This document shows, piece by piece, positions 16,974-26,027 of a stretch of 64,000 nucleotides of DNA. Positions within the stretch are counted from its first letter, which is position 1; every line of letters begins with the position of its first letter. The notes beneath the pieces are model-generated. The model was not told where the DNA came from and did not search any database. It worked only from the letters and a program-made list of their open reading frames with translations. Made by a program: the position numbers and the translations under genes. The DNA is from Herminiimonas arsenicoxydans. GTDB taxonomy: Bacteria; Pseudomonadota; Gammaproteobacteria; Burkholderiales; Burkholderiaceae_D. The stretch covers positions 1,550,001-1,614,000 of the forward strand of contig CU207211.1 of assembly GCA_000026125.1 (NCBI GenBank). The letters run 5' to 3'.

Positions 16974-19511
16974 ATGAGTGATGCTGCAAAGATTCCCGGA
17001 TTGACAGCCGTAGAAGCTGCGATTCGATTGAAAAATGAGGGCGGGAACGCTCTGCCAGACAAAAAGCACCGCAATTTTCTTGTCATTGCGATCCAGGTAT
17101 TGCGTGAACCCATGTTCATTCTGCTGCTGTGTGCTGCCCTGCTCTATCTGCTGATTGGCGAATTACACGAAGGTCTGTTTCTATTCGCCATGGTGCTGGT
17201 TACGCTAGGACTGACGCTCTATCAGGAGCAAAAAACCGAGAGTGCCCTCGAAGCCTTGCGTGACATGAGTATTCCTCATGCACTGGTGATACGTGACGGT
17301 TTGCCGCAGACCATTGACAGCAGAATGCTGGTACGTGGCGATTTGCTGATCTTGTCCGAAGGTGATCGTATTGCAGCGGATGGTTTTCTGATGTCCGGTA
17401 CCGGGCTGCAGGTGGATGAATCACTACTCACAGGAGAAGCCGTTCCGGTCTACAAAACGGCAGGTAATGACCAGATATCCACTGGGTATCCAGCGGATAT
17501 CTCTTCCTCCAGCCTGTACGCAGGCACCCTGGTAGTTCAGGGCGACGGTATTGCAGAGGTAACAAAGACCGGCATACACAGCGAGATGGGCCGTATCGGT
17601 TCTGCGCTCAACGACATCACGCCGGAATCGTCGCCTTTGCAAAAACAAATGTCCCGATTGATCAAAACGTTCGCGTTTCTTGGGATCGCTTTGAGCATAG
17701 TTCTCGCCCTGGCTGAAGGCTTGCTGCATGGTGACTGGCTGCAAGGCTTGCTGGCTGGCATTGCTCTCGCGATGTCGATGATGCCGGAAGAGTTCGCCGT
17801 GATATTGACTGTCTTTCCAGCACTGGGGGCATGGCGACTCGCACGCGCCAAGGTTCTCACGCGACGATTGTCAGCCATAGAAACACTCGGAGCTACCTCG
17901 GTTCTCTGTACTGACAAGACCGGCACACTGACCGAAAACATAATGAGAGTGGCGCGCCTTTATATCGATGACGAAGAGATCGATATCGAAAAGATGACGG
18001 AGATGCCACTTCCGCAAAGCTATCACACGCTGCTTGACCTCTCGATACTGGCGAGCCGAGTGCTGCCGCTCGATCCAATGGAAAAAGCATTTCATCTCGC
18101 GGGGAAAAAATTCCTTCCGCGCACGAAATCGCAAGGCGAACAGCAACTTATTCGTGAGTATGGATTGACATCCGAGCTGCGTGCCATGTCGCAGGGTTGG
18201 ACAAGCCCCGATCAGGATGCCCATGTAGTCGCAGCGAAAGGTGCGCCTGAGGCGATTGCCGAACTTTGCAGGCTGGATGCCATGAGCCGGTCACGGATAC
18301 TGGCAAGTGCGGATCGCATGGCGGCGGACGGTTTGCGCGTGCTGGGAGTGGCCCGGGCTACCTTCGATGGCGATATTTGGCCTGCAGATCAGCGTGCTTT
18401 CCAGTTTTCTTTTTCCGGCTTGATCGGACTGGCAGACCCCTTGCGCAGTGATATACCGGGAGCAATCCGTCAGTGCCGGGCTGCGGGGATACGCATCATC
18501 ATGATTACCGGCGACTATCCGGTAACGGCCATGACCATTGCACGCCAGGCAGGACTGGCAGACGGAAGTGTGTTGACGGGCGAGATGATGGCAGCGCTTG
18601 ATGATGCGCAGTTGTCTGAACGCATTAAAACGACAACGGTATGCGCCCGCATTTCACCAGGGCAAAAACTGCGTATTGTGCAGGCGCTGAAAGCGGATGG
18701 GGAAGTAGTTGCCATGACAGGAGACGGTGTCAACGATGCGCCGGCGCTCAAGGCTGCGCATGTCGGGATCGCGATGGGTCAGCGCGGTACCGAGGTTGCG
18801 CGGGAAGCAGCCAGCCTGGTGCTGCTGGACGATCATTTTGCCTCCATCGTCAGGGCGATACGCATAGGCAGAACAATATTCGGAAATATGCGCAGAGCAA
18901 TGACGTATGTGCTGTCGGTTCATGTATTGATTGCCGGCATGGCATTGACCCCCTTGTTGCTGGACTGGCCCATCATGCTGTATCCGATGCACATCGTATT
19001 TTTAGAATTGATCATTGATCCCACCTGCTCCCTGGTTTTTGAAAATGAAGCGCCGGAAGACAGCATCATGAATGAGCCCCCACGTAATCCGGCGGCTCCC
19101 TTATTCAGTACGGTCGCATTGTTTCGGGCATTGCTGGAGGGCGTCGGGGTGCTGATAGTCGTTGCACTGTCATATAGATGGGCTTTGGCGAATATGCCTG
19201 AACAGACCGCCCGCGCATTTGCTTTTACTGCCTTGATCGCTGCCAATCTGGCCCTGATATTTTCCAATCGCTCACGGAAAGACGGTGTAACTGCCATGTT
19301 TCGCAGGGTCAATACGACGATGTGGAGCGTTGTTGGCGCTGCTGTTTTCCTGCTTGTCCTCACACTTCAACAGCCAATGCTTCAAGCGATCTTTCACTTC
19401 TCACCCCTGTCAGCGATCGAAATGTCGAGCGCCATGGCAATCGGCATAGCGAGCGTTTTATGGTACGTCCCGCTGGCATGGTGTCGAGACAGCATAAAAA
19501 GATTGCGTTAA
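16974..19511 (+). CDS. P2-like cation-transporting P-type ATPase (PacL/PMR1-like)
   Basis: This 845-residue pump starts at ATG 16974 (MSDAAKIPGL). It has a cation-ATPase N-domain (residues 5-60), TGE loop (DESLLTGEAVPV), MMPEEFAVILTVFPALGAW in TM4 with the Glu expected of Ca2+/Mg2+-type pumps, [39 protein letters not shown] and a C-terminal membrane domain (EDSIMNEPPR). It has no CPC motif or metal-binding N-terminus, so it is not a P1B heavy-metal ATPase. Ca2+ or another hard cation is the likely substrate. It is divergent from uspA. Confidence 0.88.
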   Translation: MSDAAKIPGLTAVEAAIRLKNEGGNALPDKKHRNFLVIAIQVLREPMFILLLCAALLYLLIGELHEGLFLFAMVLVTLGLTLYQEQKTESALEALRDMSIPHALVIRDGLPQTIDSRMLVRGDLLILSEGDRIAADGFLMSGTGLQVDESLLTGEAVPVYKTAGNDQISTGYPADISSSSLYAGTLVVQGDGIAEVTKTGIHSEMGRIGSALNDITPESSPLQKQMSRLIKTFAFLGIALSIVLALAEGLLHGDWLQGLLAGIALAMSMMPEEFAVILTVFPALGAWRLARAKVLTRRLSAIETLGATSVLCTDKTGTLTENIMRVARLYIDDEEIDIEKMTEMPLPQSYHTLLDLSILASRVLPLDPMEKAFHLAGKKFLPRTKSQGEQQLIREYGLTSELRAMSQGWTSPDQDAHVVAAKGAPEAIAELCRLDAMSRSRILASADRMAADGLRVLGVARATFDGDIWPADQRAFQFSFSGLIGLADPLRSDIPGAIRQCRAAGIRIIMITGDYPVTAMTIARQAGLADGSVLTGEMMAALDDAQLSERIKTTTVCARISPGQKLRIVQALKADGEVVAMTGDGVNDAPALKAAHVGIAMGQRGTEVAREAASLVLLDDHFASIVRAIRIGRTIFGNMRRAMTYVLSVHVLIAGMALTPLLLDWPIMLYPMHIVFLELIIDPTCSLVFENEAPEDSIMNEPPRNPAAPLFSTVALFRALLEGVGVLIVVALSYRWALANMPEQTARAFAFTALIAANLALIFSNRSRKDGVTAMFRRVNTTMWSVVGAAVFLLVLTLQQPMLQAIFHFSPLSAIEMSSAMAIGIASVLWYVPLAWCRDSIKRLR

Positions 19512-19596
19512 AAAGTCAGTGAAACATACGGCTGCGTGATTGCTGCAGCATTTCATCCATGTCATGAACACGTCACTCTTGGCCGAAAAATATTGC

Positions 19597-19627
19597 TTGA
19601 CACTCCCATGGTGGGAAGCTTTATATT
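19597..19627 (+). promoter_or_regulatory. MerR/CueR-type promoter of the copper operon
   Basis: TTGACA (19597-19602) and TATATT (19622-19627) are separated by 19 bp, the overlong spacer typical of MerR-family promoters. The spacer holds the dyad CTCCCATGGTGGGAAG, whose CCCA/TGGG arms resemble CueR operators. It lies 55 bp upstream of the first gene of the copper operon. No cueR gene is seen in the window, so the regulator would act in trans. Confidence 0.65.
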
Positions 19628-19681
19628 GATGTCGCAAGTTCATCAAAATCGAGCTTACTGTTATATATAGTCACCCACCAT

Positions 19682-20092
19682 ATGAACCGCACCCTCAAGA
19701 CACTGCTGCTGTGGCTGTTAGTCGCTACGCTACCCATTCAGGGGCTGGCTGCTGCCATGCAGACGTCGTGTGGACCGGCGCATCATACGGCGTTGGAGGT
19801 GGCGGTAGATGACAACGCGCATCATCACGATGGCGGAGCCATGCCGGACCTGGATGACGCCGTTGCGGCACATCATTCTGCATCTGGCTTGTCTTCGACA
19901 TCGGACCATACATCCACGCCTCACAAGCATCTATCCTCCGCATGCTGTGTTGGTGCTATCGCATTTACCTCAATCACGCTGTTTACCCCAACGTATACAA
20001 GCTCCGAGCTTGTCCTCGTCTCCCCTTCCCCGCTAGTCACCGGTTTCATCCCGACTGGCCTGGAACGCCCTCCCAAACGTATTTCCGCTTGA
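19682..20092 (+). CDS. small exported His-rich protein, first gene of copper operon
   Basis: This 136-residue protein has a signal peptide (LLLWLLVATLPIQGLAAA) and many His (CGPAHHTALE, NAHHHDGG, AAHHSASG, TPHKHLSSACC). A hydrophobic stretch (VGAIAFTSITLFTP) precedes a Pro/Arg tail GLERPPKRISA. It belongs to the loose CzcI/CopL-like class that often opens metal-efflux operons. Periplasmic metal binding or tuning of induction is inferred from the His content. It is followed at 127 bp by the next operon gene. Confidence 0.72.
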   Translation: MNRTLKTLLLWLLVATLPIQGLAAAMQTSCGPAHHTALEVAVDDNAHHHDGGAMPDLDDAVAAHHSASGLSSTSDHTSTPHKHLSSACCVGAIAFTSITLFTPTYTSSELVLVSPSPLVTGFIPTGLERPPKRISA

Positions 20093-20218
20093 TCGACATA
20101 CCGCTGTACGGCATCAAGTAGCTCGAACCTTATCCGTTCGGCGACCTGCTTCCCGTATGAAGCTGCGTGCTTAGTCATTTGGATAGCACGCGTCTTGATT
20201 ATCGACGTAGAGGAAATC

Positions 20219-20551
20219 ATGTTTTTTTCACTCAAGCTTATGGTTGCCGGCTTGGTATTGCTGCCGCTCGCAGTACTTGCACAAGCAGTGCTGCAACAGC
20301 CAGACCCTGCCGATGCAGATGCCGCCGTTCCGGCGCCAGGCTATACATCTGCATTGAACAACTATCGCCCCGCAAAGGATCAAGCCGCGACGCCTGACAA
20401 GCTCTGGCGCGCCGCAAACGACGAGGTGCAAAATCCCGCAGGACATGCCGGTCACACGATGGAAACCGAATCGAGTGATGCTGCGCCTGCGCCCAAGACG
20501 GATGCGCACGCCGGACATGGGCATGACAGTCACCAGAACAAAGGAAAATAA
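20219..20551 (+). CDS. small periplasmic His-rich protein of copper operon
   Basis: This is a 110-residue protein from ATG 20219 (MFFSLKLMVAG; ribosome site GAGGAAATC). It has a signal peptide (VLLPLAVLAQA). The mature protein is low in complexity and ends with His motifs (GHAGHTMET, DAHAGHGHDSHQNKGK). The stop overlaps the ATG of the following outer-membrane gene (TAATG), indicating translational coupling. I recognise no enzyme fold. It often accompanies TolC-like/multicopper-oxidase copper operons, and copper binding is likely. Confidence 0.7.
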   Translation: MFFSLKLMVAGLVLLPLAVLAQAVLQQPDPADADAAVPAPGYTSALNNYRPAKDQAATPDKLWRAANDEVQNPAGHAGHTMETESSDAAPAPKTDAHAGHGHDSHQNKGK

Positions 20552-21969
20552 TGATGCGCTCTCTACAACAGGCGCCGCGCCTGAAGATGCTCGCCATTGC
20601 CTTATCCGCTTTGATTCTGGCTGGCTGCGCGACTTTTTCCAGCGACGGTGGACTAGCTTCCGTCTCCGCGATTACCAAGGAACGCACCGGATATCCGGTC
20701 CAGCGTGAACAGGCGAAGCAAGACAGAACTTCTATTGAGTCGACAATACGGCAACTCACCGCACAGCCGTTGACGCCGGACACCGCCGTACATATTGCCT
20801 TGTTGAACAACAAGGGCTTGCAAGCCTCACTGGCAGATCTGGGTATAGCCGAAGCTGACCTGGTGCAGGCTGGCCGCATGCGCAATCCGGGTTTTTCCTT
20901 CGGACGTCTGCGCGGCGGCAGCGAGGTGGAAATCGACCGCAGCATCATGTTCGACCTGGCCGGTTTGCTGACGATGCCCATGCGCAGCGAAATCGAAGGC
21001 CGCCGGTTTGAACAGGCAAAACTCCAGGCGGCATCGCAAGCGATCCAACTCGCGGCAGATAGTCGCAAAGCCTACTTTAACGCCGTCGCGGCGCAGCAGA
21101 CAGCCCTGTATATGGAGCAGGTTGCGAGCGCGGCCGAAGCAGGTGCCGAACTGGCGCAGCAGATGACCAGGGTCGGCAACTGGAGTAGGCTGGATCAGGC
21201 ACGCGAACAAGTGTTTTATGCAAACGCGATTGCGCAACTGGCCAGGGCACGTCACAACGCGACCGCAAGCCGCGAGCAGTTGACGCGCCATCTGGGCTTG
21301 TGGGGGCGCGACACTGCATACACGCTTCCAGCCCGTTTGCCGGACATTCCCACAGCACCAAACGATGCGCTCAATATCGAATCGCAAGCAATGGCGCAGC
21401 GACTCGATGTCAACATGGCCAGGCGTGATGCGGAAGCGACCGCCAAGGCACTGGGATTTACCCATGTCAGCGGTTTCATTAACGTCTTTGATGCCGGCTA
21501 CGCCAACAAAAGCACAACCGGAAAACCGCGGGAGAATGGCTACGAGATCTCGCTGGAACTGCCGCTCTTCGATTGGGGCGGTGCCCGCGTCGCCAGAGCA
21601 GAAGCCACGTACATGCAGGCTGTGCATCGCGTCGCCGACACGGCGGTGAAAGCGCGTTCAGAAGTACGGCAAGCCTATTCTGCTTACCGCACCACGCATG
21701 ACCTGGCCAGACACTACAGCCAGGAAATTGTCCCCCTGCGCAAGAAAATTTCGGATGAAGTGCTGCTGCGTTACAACGGCATGCTCGCCAGTGTGTTCGA
21801 GCTGCTGTCCGATGCGCGCGACCAGATCAACAGCGTCAATGCCGCCATCGAGGCGCAGCGCGATTTCTGGCTGGCCGAAACCGATTTGCAGGCTGCCGTC
21901 AACGGCAATGGCGGCGCTCCCCCTCCTCTGGGCGCGCCGGCTTCCGATGCAGCCGCAGCAGCACACTAA
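20551..21969 (+). CDS. TolC-family outer-membrane lipoprotein of copper operon
   Basis: This 472-residue outer-membrane efflux protein has a lipobox (ALILAGC-ATFSS), so Cys27 is the probable lipid anchor. Two OEP repeats are visible: LTPDTAVHIALLNN...AEADLVQAGRMRNPGFSFGR near the start and a second half with EISLELPLFDWGGARVARAE, the common TolC-family strand motif. Long helical segments fit the periplasmic tunnel. No matching RND pump lies beside it, so it may serve as a channel for periplasmic copper or for another pump. It is co-transcribed with the multicopper oxidase 12 bp downstream. Confidence 0.85.
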   Translation: MMRSLQQAPRLKMLAIALSALILAGCATFSSDGGLASVSAITKERTGYPVQREQAKQDRTSIESTIRQLTAQPLTPDTAVHIALLNNKGLQASLADLGIAEADLVQAGRMRNPGFSFGRLRGGSEVEIDRSIMFDLAGLLTMPMRSEIEGRRFEQAKLQAASQAIQLAADSRKAYFNAVAAQQTALYMEQVASAAEAGAELAQQMTRVGNWSRLDQAREQVFYANAIAQLARARHNATASREQLTRHLGLWGRDTAYTLPARLPDIPTAPNDALNIESQAMAQRLDVNMARRDAEATAKALGFTHVSGFINVFDAGYANKSTTGKPRENGYEISLELPLFDWGGARVARAEATYMQAVHRVADTAVKARSEVRQAYSAYRTTHDLARHYSQEIVPLRKKISDEVLLRYNGMLASVFELLSDARDQINSVNAAIEAQRDFWLAETDLQAAVNGNGGAPPPLGAPASDAAAAAH

Positions 21970-21981
21970 GAGGAATACAAA

Positions 21982-23376
21982 ATGGTTACACGCAGAAATT
22001 TTTTCACTGGCGCGGCGGCCATGGTTGGCGCCGGTTTCGTCAGTCGCATCGGTGCCGCTTCGCTGCCGGAAGCGGCAACCATGCAGGGCGCTGCTACCCA
22101 GGCGCCCCTCAGTCCACCCAATGGCCGGCCGTACAATCCGGTCGTGACGCTGAACGGCTGGTCGCTGCCCTGGCGCATGAACAGCGGCGTCAAGGAATTC
22201 CATCTGGTTGCCGAGCCGGTGATACGGGAACTTGCTCCCGGCATGAAGGCGAATCTGTGGGGCTATAACGGCCAGTCGCCGGGGCCAACCATCGAGGTGG
22301 TGGAAGGCGATCGTGTTCGCATCTTTGTGACCAACAAGCTGCCGGAACACACCAGCATCCACTGGCATGGTCAGCGCCTGCCTAACGGCATGGATGGCGT
22401 GACCGGTCTGACGCAGCCCGGCATCCCGCCGGGCAAAACGTTTGTCTATGACTTTGTCGCCAGGCGCCCCGGCACTTTCATGTATCACCCGCACGCCGAT
22501 GAAATGGTGCAAATGGCCATGGGCATGATGGGATTCTGGGTCACGCATCCTAAAAATCCCGACTTCATGAAAGTCGATCGGGATTTTGTCTTCCTGCTCG
22601 GCAATTACGATATCGAGCCCGGCAGTTACACGCCGAAAACGGCCACCATGCTGAACTTCAATTTATGGACGATCAACAGCCGTGTCTTCCCCGGTGTAGA
22701 TCCGCTGGTGGTGCGGCAGAACGACCGTGTCCGCATTCGCGTCGGCAATCTCACGATGACCAACCATCCTGTTCATCTGCATGGACATGAGTTCGAAGTG
22801 ACCGGCACCGATGGTGGCTGGACGCGTCCCGAATCACGCTGGCCGGAAGTCACGACCGACGTTGCCGTCGGCCAGATGCGCGCCATAGAGTTTGATGCTA
22901 CCGACCCGGGCGACTGGGCTTTTCACTGCCATAAATCCCATCACACGATGAACGCGATGGGGCATGACGTCCCGACCATGATAGGCGTCGATCATCGCAG
23001 TGTGGCTGAAAAAATCAACAAGCTGGTGCCCGACTACATGGTCATGGGTGAGCGCGGCGGTTCGATGGGCGATATGGAAATGCCGCTGCCTGACAACACG
23101 CTGCCTATGATGAGCGGCCAGGGTCCCTTCGGCGGCGTCGAAATGGGCGGCATGTTTACGGTAGTCAAGGTACGCAAGAACCAGAAGCCGGGCGACTACA
23201 GGGACCCGGGTTGGTACCAGCATCCGGCGGGTACGGTTGCCTACGAATGGAAAGGCGCGCTTCCGCAGGCAACGCGCAAGCATTCCGCAGGCGGACAGGC
23301 TATGCCCTCTTCCCAGGCGCCGAAGAACATCGAAATGACTGTGCGCAAGCCAGGCGGCCACGGCAGTCACGATTAA
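21982..23376 (+). CDS. periplasmic multicopper oxidase
   Basis: This 464-residue oxidase has a Tat-type signal (VTRRNFFTGAAAMVGAG). The four copper-ligand motifs are present: SIHWHGQRLPNG, GTFMYHPHADE, HPVHLHGHEFEVT and DWAFHCHKSHH followed by a Met-containing loop (MNAMGH), giving type 1, 2 and 3 copper centres. Such enzymes (CopA/CueO-like in the wide sense) oxidise Cu+ to the less toxic Cu2+ in the periplasm. It is shorter than CueO and has a Met-rich patch (GGSMGDMEMPLPDNTLPMM, about residue 355). It is the centre of the copper operon, between the TolC-like lipoprotein and the cupredoxin. Confidence 0.92.
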   Translation: MVTRRNFFTGAAAMVGAGFVSRIGAASLPEAATMQGAATQAPLSPPNGRPYNPVVTLNGWSLPWRMNSGVKEFHLVAEPVIRELAPGMKANLWGYNGQSPGPTIEVVEGDRVRIFVTNKLPEHTSIHWHGQRLPNGMDGVTGLTQPGIPPGKTFVYDFVARRPGTFMYHPHADEMVQMAMGMMGFWVTHPKNPDFMKVDRDFVFLLGNYDIEPGSYTPKTATMLNFNLWTINSRVFPGVDPLVVRQNDRVRIRVGNLTMTNHPVHLHGHEFEVTGTDGGWTRPESRWPEVTTDVAVGQMRAIEFDATDPGDWAFHCHKSHHTMNAMGHDVPTMIGVDHRSVAEKINKLVPDYMVMGERGGSMGDMEMPLPDNTLPMMSGQGPFGGVEMGGMFTVVKVRKNQKPGDYRDPGWYQHPAGTVAYEWKGALPQATRKHSAGGQAMPSSQAPKNIEMTVRKPGGHGSHD

Positions 23377-23404
23377 CAAGCTGTTCGATTATGAAAGGAT
23401 AGAT

Positions 23405-23926
23405 ATGACAAAGCGGACAAATCGGATTTCCCGTCGCGTACTGATTGCACTGGCGACTTCCCTCGCCTTCGCCGCTCCGGCCGTTCTGGCGCATGGCGAG
23501 ACGCATGAAAAAATCAATCAAGCGACGAAAGTTATTTCCACTGAAGAGCATCCATTTGGCAAGGAAGGCGATGCCAAACGCGTTGACCGGACGATACACA
23601 TCGATATGAGCGACTTTATGCGCTTCGGACCGTCGGATATCACCATCCGCCAAGGCGAAACCATCAAATTCGTTGTCGCCAACAAAGGAAAGCTGATGCA
23701 CGAAATGGTGATAGGCACCAGGGAAGGCCTGAAGCAGCACGGCGAGATGATGAGAAAGTACCCGGGCATGGAGCATGACGAACCCTTCATGGCGCATGTC
23801 GGTTCGGGCAAGAAAGAAGAAATGACGTGGCAATTTACGCAAGCCGGAGAATTCTATTTTGCCTGCCTGCTTCCCGGCCATTTCGAGGCCGGCATGGTCG
23901 GAAAAATTACAGTGATCAAAGGATAA
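23405..23926 (+). CDS. cupredoxin (plastocyanin/azurin-like)
   Basis: This 173-residue periplasmic protein has a signal peptide ending APAVLA-HG. The C-terminal cupredoxin fold has type-1 copper ligands in KLMHEMVIG (His) and FACLLPGHFEAGM (Cys, His, Met). The preceding core is IHIDMSDFMRFGPSDITI and QGETIKFVVANKG. It probably carries copper or passes electrons to or from the multicopper oxidase encoded 28 bp upstream. A methionine-rich insert, EMMRKYPGMEHDEPFM, may add soft copper-binding sites. Confidence 0.88.
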   Translation: MTKRTNRISRRVLIALATSLAFAAPAVLAHGETHEKINQATKVISTEEHPFGKEGDAKRVDRTIHIDMSDFMRFGPSDITIRQGETIKFVVANKGKLMHEMVIGTREGLKQHGEMMRKYPGMEHDEPFMAHVGSGKKEEMTWQFTQAGEFYFACLLPGHFEAGMVGKITVIKG

Positions 23927-23929
23927 GCG

Positions 23930-24379
23930 ATGAGACAAGCTCTATTTTCAAGAATGATACTGGCCGGCGTCATGAGCCTTCCTTTGCTGGCCGGCGCCGC
24001 TGTGCCGGTCGTTGAAGTTTACAAAAGCGCCTCCTGTGGCTGTTGCACCGAATGGGTCAAGCATTTGCACAAAAACGGCATTGCTACCAAGGTACAGAAC
24101 GTCGAAGACACTTCCGGCTACCGCGCCAGATTCGGCATGCCGCAAGCGCTCGGTTCCTGCCATACCGCGAGAGTGAACGGCTATGTGATCGAGGGCCATG
24201 TTCCGGCCACGGAAATCAGGCGCCTGCTCGCCGAAAAGCCGAAGGCGCTCGGCCTTGCGGTGCCGGCCATGCCTATGGGTTCGCCAGGAATGGAAGGTCC
24301 GCGTAGCGACCCCTATGACGTTTTGCTGGTGCAGGCAAACGGACGCTATTCAACTTATCGCCACTACAGCGCGAAATAA
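23930..24379 (+). CDS. DUF411 metal-binding protein (CopG-like)
   Basis: This 149-residue exported protein is of the DUF411 family, with a signal peptide ending LLAGA. The mature domain has a thioredoxin-like opening (PVVEVYKSASCGCCTEWV) with the CGCC motif, then GMPQALGSCHTARVNGYVIEGHVP. DUF411/CopG proteins bind Cu in the periplasm and are linked to copper resistance. It begins 3 bp after the cupredoxin stop. The exact role (redox or storage) is not settled. Confidence 0.85.
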   Translation: MRQALFSRMILAGVMSLPLLAGAAVPVVEVYKSASCGCCTEWVKHLHKNGIATKVQNVEDTSGYRARFGMPQALGSCHTARVNGYVIEGHVPATEIRRLLAEKPKALGLAVPAMPMGSPGMEGPRSDPYDVLLVQANGRYSTYRHYSAK

Positions 24380-24398
24380 ACCGGAGAAGGAAACAAGA

Positions 24399-24740
24399 AT
24401 GAAAACCATGACACAACTTTCCATTGCACTTGCAATCAGCCTGACTTCTGCATCGCTTGCCTTTGCAAACCATACGCACCATCACGCGACAGACGCCCAA
24501 TCAAGCGAAGCCTTAGCCGCCATGTCTGAGGGAGTCGTGAGAAAAGTCGATAAGGAGAACGGAAAAATTACCATCCGGCATGGAGAACTGAAAAATCTCG
24601 GTATGCAGCCCATGACGATGGTATTCCGCATCAAGGATGTGGCCCTGCTTGAGCAGACGAAGGCAGGCGACAAGATCAATTTTGTTGCAGAAAACACGGG
24701 AGGCCAACTGACTGTGACACAGCTTGAGATACAAAAATAA
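24399..24740 (+). CDS. CusF-like periplasmic copper chaperone
   Basis: This 113-residue protein starts at ATG 24399 (MKTMTQLSIALA), 19 bp after the DUF411 gene with GGAGAAGG upstream; a longer frame from 24198 overlaps that gene and is rejected. After the signal peptide (SLAFA-NHTHHH) comes the CusF OB-fold: EGVVRKVDKENGKITIRHGE, then LGMQPMTMVFRIKD. The conserved His plus MQPMTM supply the His/Met2 and aromatic-type Cu+/Ag+ site. CusF hands Cu+ to CusCBA-type pumps. Its partner pump is not adjacent, but a CusC-like gene lies at the left edge of the window. Confidence 0.9.
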   Translation: MKTMTQLSIALAISLTSASLAFANHTHHHATDAQSSEALAAMSEGVVRKVDKENGKITIRHGELKNLGMQPMTMVFRIKDVALLEQTKAGDKINFVAENTGGQLTVTQLEIQK

Positions 24741-24909
24741 TCCGGAATGCGGCATGGATGAGCTCTGCATCTAATCGGGCCGCAGTAAGAAGTTGAATGC
24801 CCATACAGGAATGCTCATTTTGGCCTATGGTGAATTATGGCGTTCTGGCAAATAGGTCTGTAATCGATTTTGAATGAGAACAATCTACTTACACTCACAG
24901 GAGATCATC

Positions 24910-25263
24910 ATGAAATCAGGGTTTTTATTCACTACACCTGTTGCCGTTCTGGCGGTACTTGTTTTGACGGGCTGCGCTACCGACGCAGCAACTCGGCACA
25001 ACTTGCATTCGGATTCCATGGCATCGCAAGGAGGCATGTACATGATGGGTAAAAAAATGAGGATGTCTGATGCTGAAATGCAATCCATGTGTGACATGCA
25101 TACGCAGATGATGCGTGCGCAAACACAGGAACAACGGAAGGCAATGATGGCTGAACATATCAAATCCATGTCGCCGCAGATGATGCAGGAACACATGAAT
25201 ATGATGCAATCCGAGATGCAAATGATGAGGGAGCAGATGGGAACGCGGGCCCCTGCTCAATAA
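24910..25263 (+). CDS. Met-rich lipoprotein
   Basis: This 117-residue protein starts at ATG 24910 (MKSGFLFTTP; ribosome site AGGAG). The lipobox LVLTGC gives a lipidated Cys. The mature part is extremely Met-rich: GGMYMMGKKMRMSDAEM, then MMQEHMNMMQSEMQMM, with scattered His. Such sequences are typical of soft-metal (Cu+/Ag+) sponges in the periplasm. It has no enzymatic motif. It sits between CusF and the disrupted copper ATPase, 45 bp before the latter. Confidence 0.78.
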   Translation: MKSGFLFTTPVAVLAVLVLTGCATDAATRHNLHSDSMASQGGMYMMGKKMRMSDAEMQSMCDMHTQMMRAQTQEQRKAMMAEHIKSMSPQMMQEHMNMMQSEMQMMREQMGTRAPAQ

Positions 25264-25307
25264 GTCATTTGAAAATTTCTTCTGTAGATACACTGAAGGA
25301 TCGGCAC

Positions 25308-25891
25308 ATGAACAATGCGCATCTTCACAGTCATGAGCATGGTGCACCTGGCGATGACGCCAGGACAGCAGAAGATGCCCAAAAATCATACGTCGATCCA
25401 GTATGCGGCATGAAAGTCGCCGCAAATCCAGAGCGGAAAATAGACCACGAAGGTCATGCCTATTACTTTTGCAGCACCCGCTGCATGAGCAAGTTCGCTG
25501 CCAGCACGCAAACTTATTTCAATCCTGCGCAGGCTGAATCGGAACCTGCGCTAGCGGAAGGCGCGATGTATACCTGCCCGATGCACCCGGAGATTCGACA
25601 GCCTGCTCCGGGAAATTGTCCAAAATGCGGGATGGCGCTGGAGCCGCTGATGCCCTCGCTGGAGGAGGAAGAAAATCCCGAGCTGGTCGATTTTAGCCAG
25701 CGTTTTTGGTGGACATTACCGCTGACGGTGATTGTCGTTGGACTGGCAATGGGTTCGCACAGTTTTTTCCCGGCAGGTCTGGCGTATCAGAACTGGATAG
25801 AACTCGTGCTCAGCACACCTGTGGTGCTCTGGGCCGGTTGGCCGTTATTCGTGCGCTGGGCGCAATCGATCGCAAACCGCAGTCCGAATAT
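25308..25891 (+). pseudogene. copA: Cu+-ATPase copy 2, 5' part, split by Tn3-family transposon
   Basis: It starts at ATG 25308 (MNNAHLHSHEHG, ribosome site AAGGA). The 5' part holds the YHS domain (DPVCGMKVAAN...FCSTRCMSKF), the [12 protein letters not shown]...CPKCGM segment and the first membrane helices, ending NRSPN-M. The reading frame meets the transposon end at 25892. Joining 25891 directly to 49456 restores [13 protein letters not shown], the same sequence run as in the intact copy ([13 protein letters not shown]). The fragment lacks the CPC motif and the phosphorylation domain, so it cannot pump. Confidence 0.93.
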
Positions 25892-25928
25892 GGCTAAATT
25901 TGCCCATCCCCCAAAAATGTAAAATTAG
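25892..25928 (+). repeat. left terminal inverted repeat (IRL) of the Tn3-family element
   Basis: This 37-bp repeat begins GGCTAAATTTGCCCATC and ends with TGTAAAATTAG. It is identical to the reverse complement of 49414-49450. It does not begin with the GGGG common in the Tn3 family. The flank AATAT at 25887-25891 is the left copy of the target duplication. Confidence 0.95.
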
Positions 25929-26005
25929 CCCCCAATACTCCCTGCCACCAGCAGGTTTTGCGCCTTTCTCGGGCCATTTTTGAAGCCGACTTCCTCGCTG
26001 TTTTT

Positions 26006-26017
26006 CCATTTTTGGGG
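26006..26017 (-). repeat. left subterminal repeat, inverted copy of IR core
   Basis: CCATTTTTGGGG is the reverse complement of the CCCCAAAAATG core of the IR (25909-25919). Its far edge is 109 bp from the start of the outer core. A mirror-image copy sits at the other end at almost the same spacing. A second TnpA-binding site is possible. Confidence 0.6.
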
Positions 26018-26027
26018 AGCTTTTAAC

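Noticed and set aside
20827..22548. Two long minus-strand frames over the TolC-like and multicopper oxidase genes
   Set aside because: Both are shadows of genes with intact motifs on the plus strand.
24198..24398. Long N-terminal extension of the CusF-like gene
   Set aside because: It overlaps the DUF411 gene in another frame and would hide the signal peptide; ATG 24399 has a good ribosome site.
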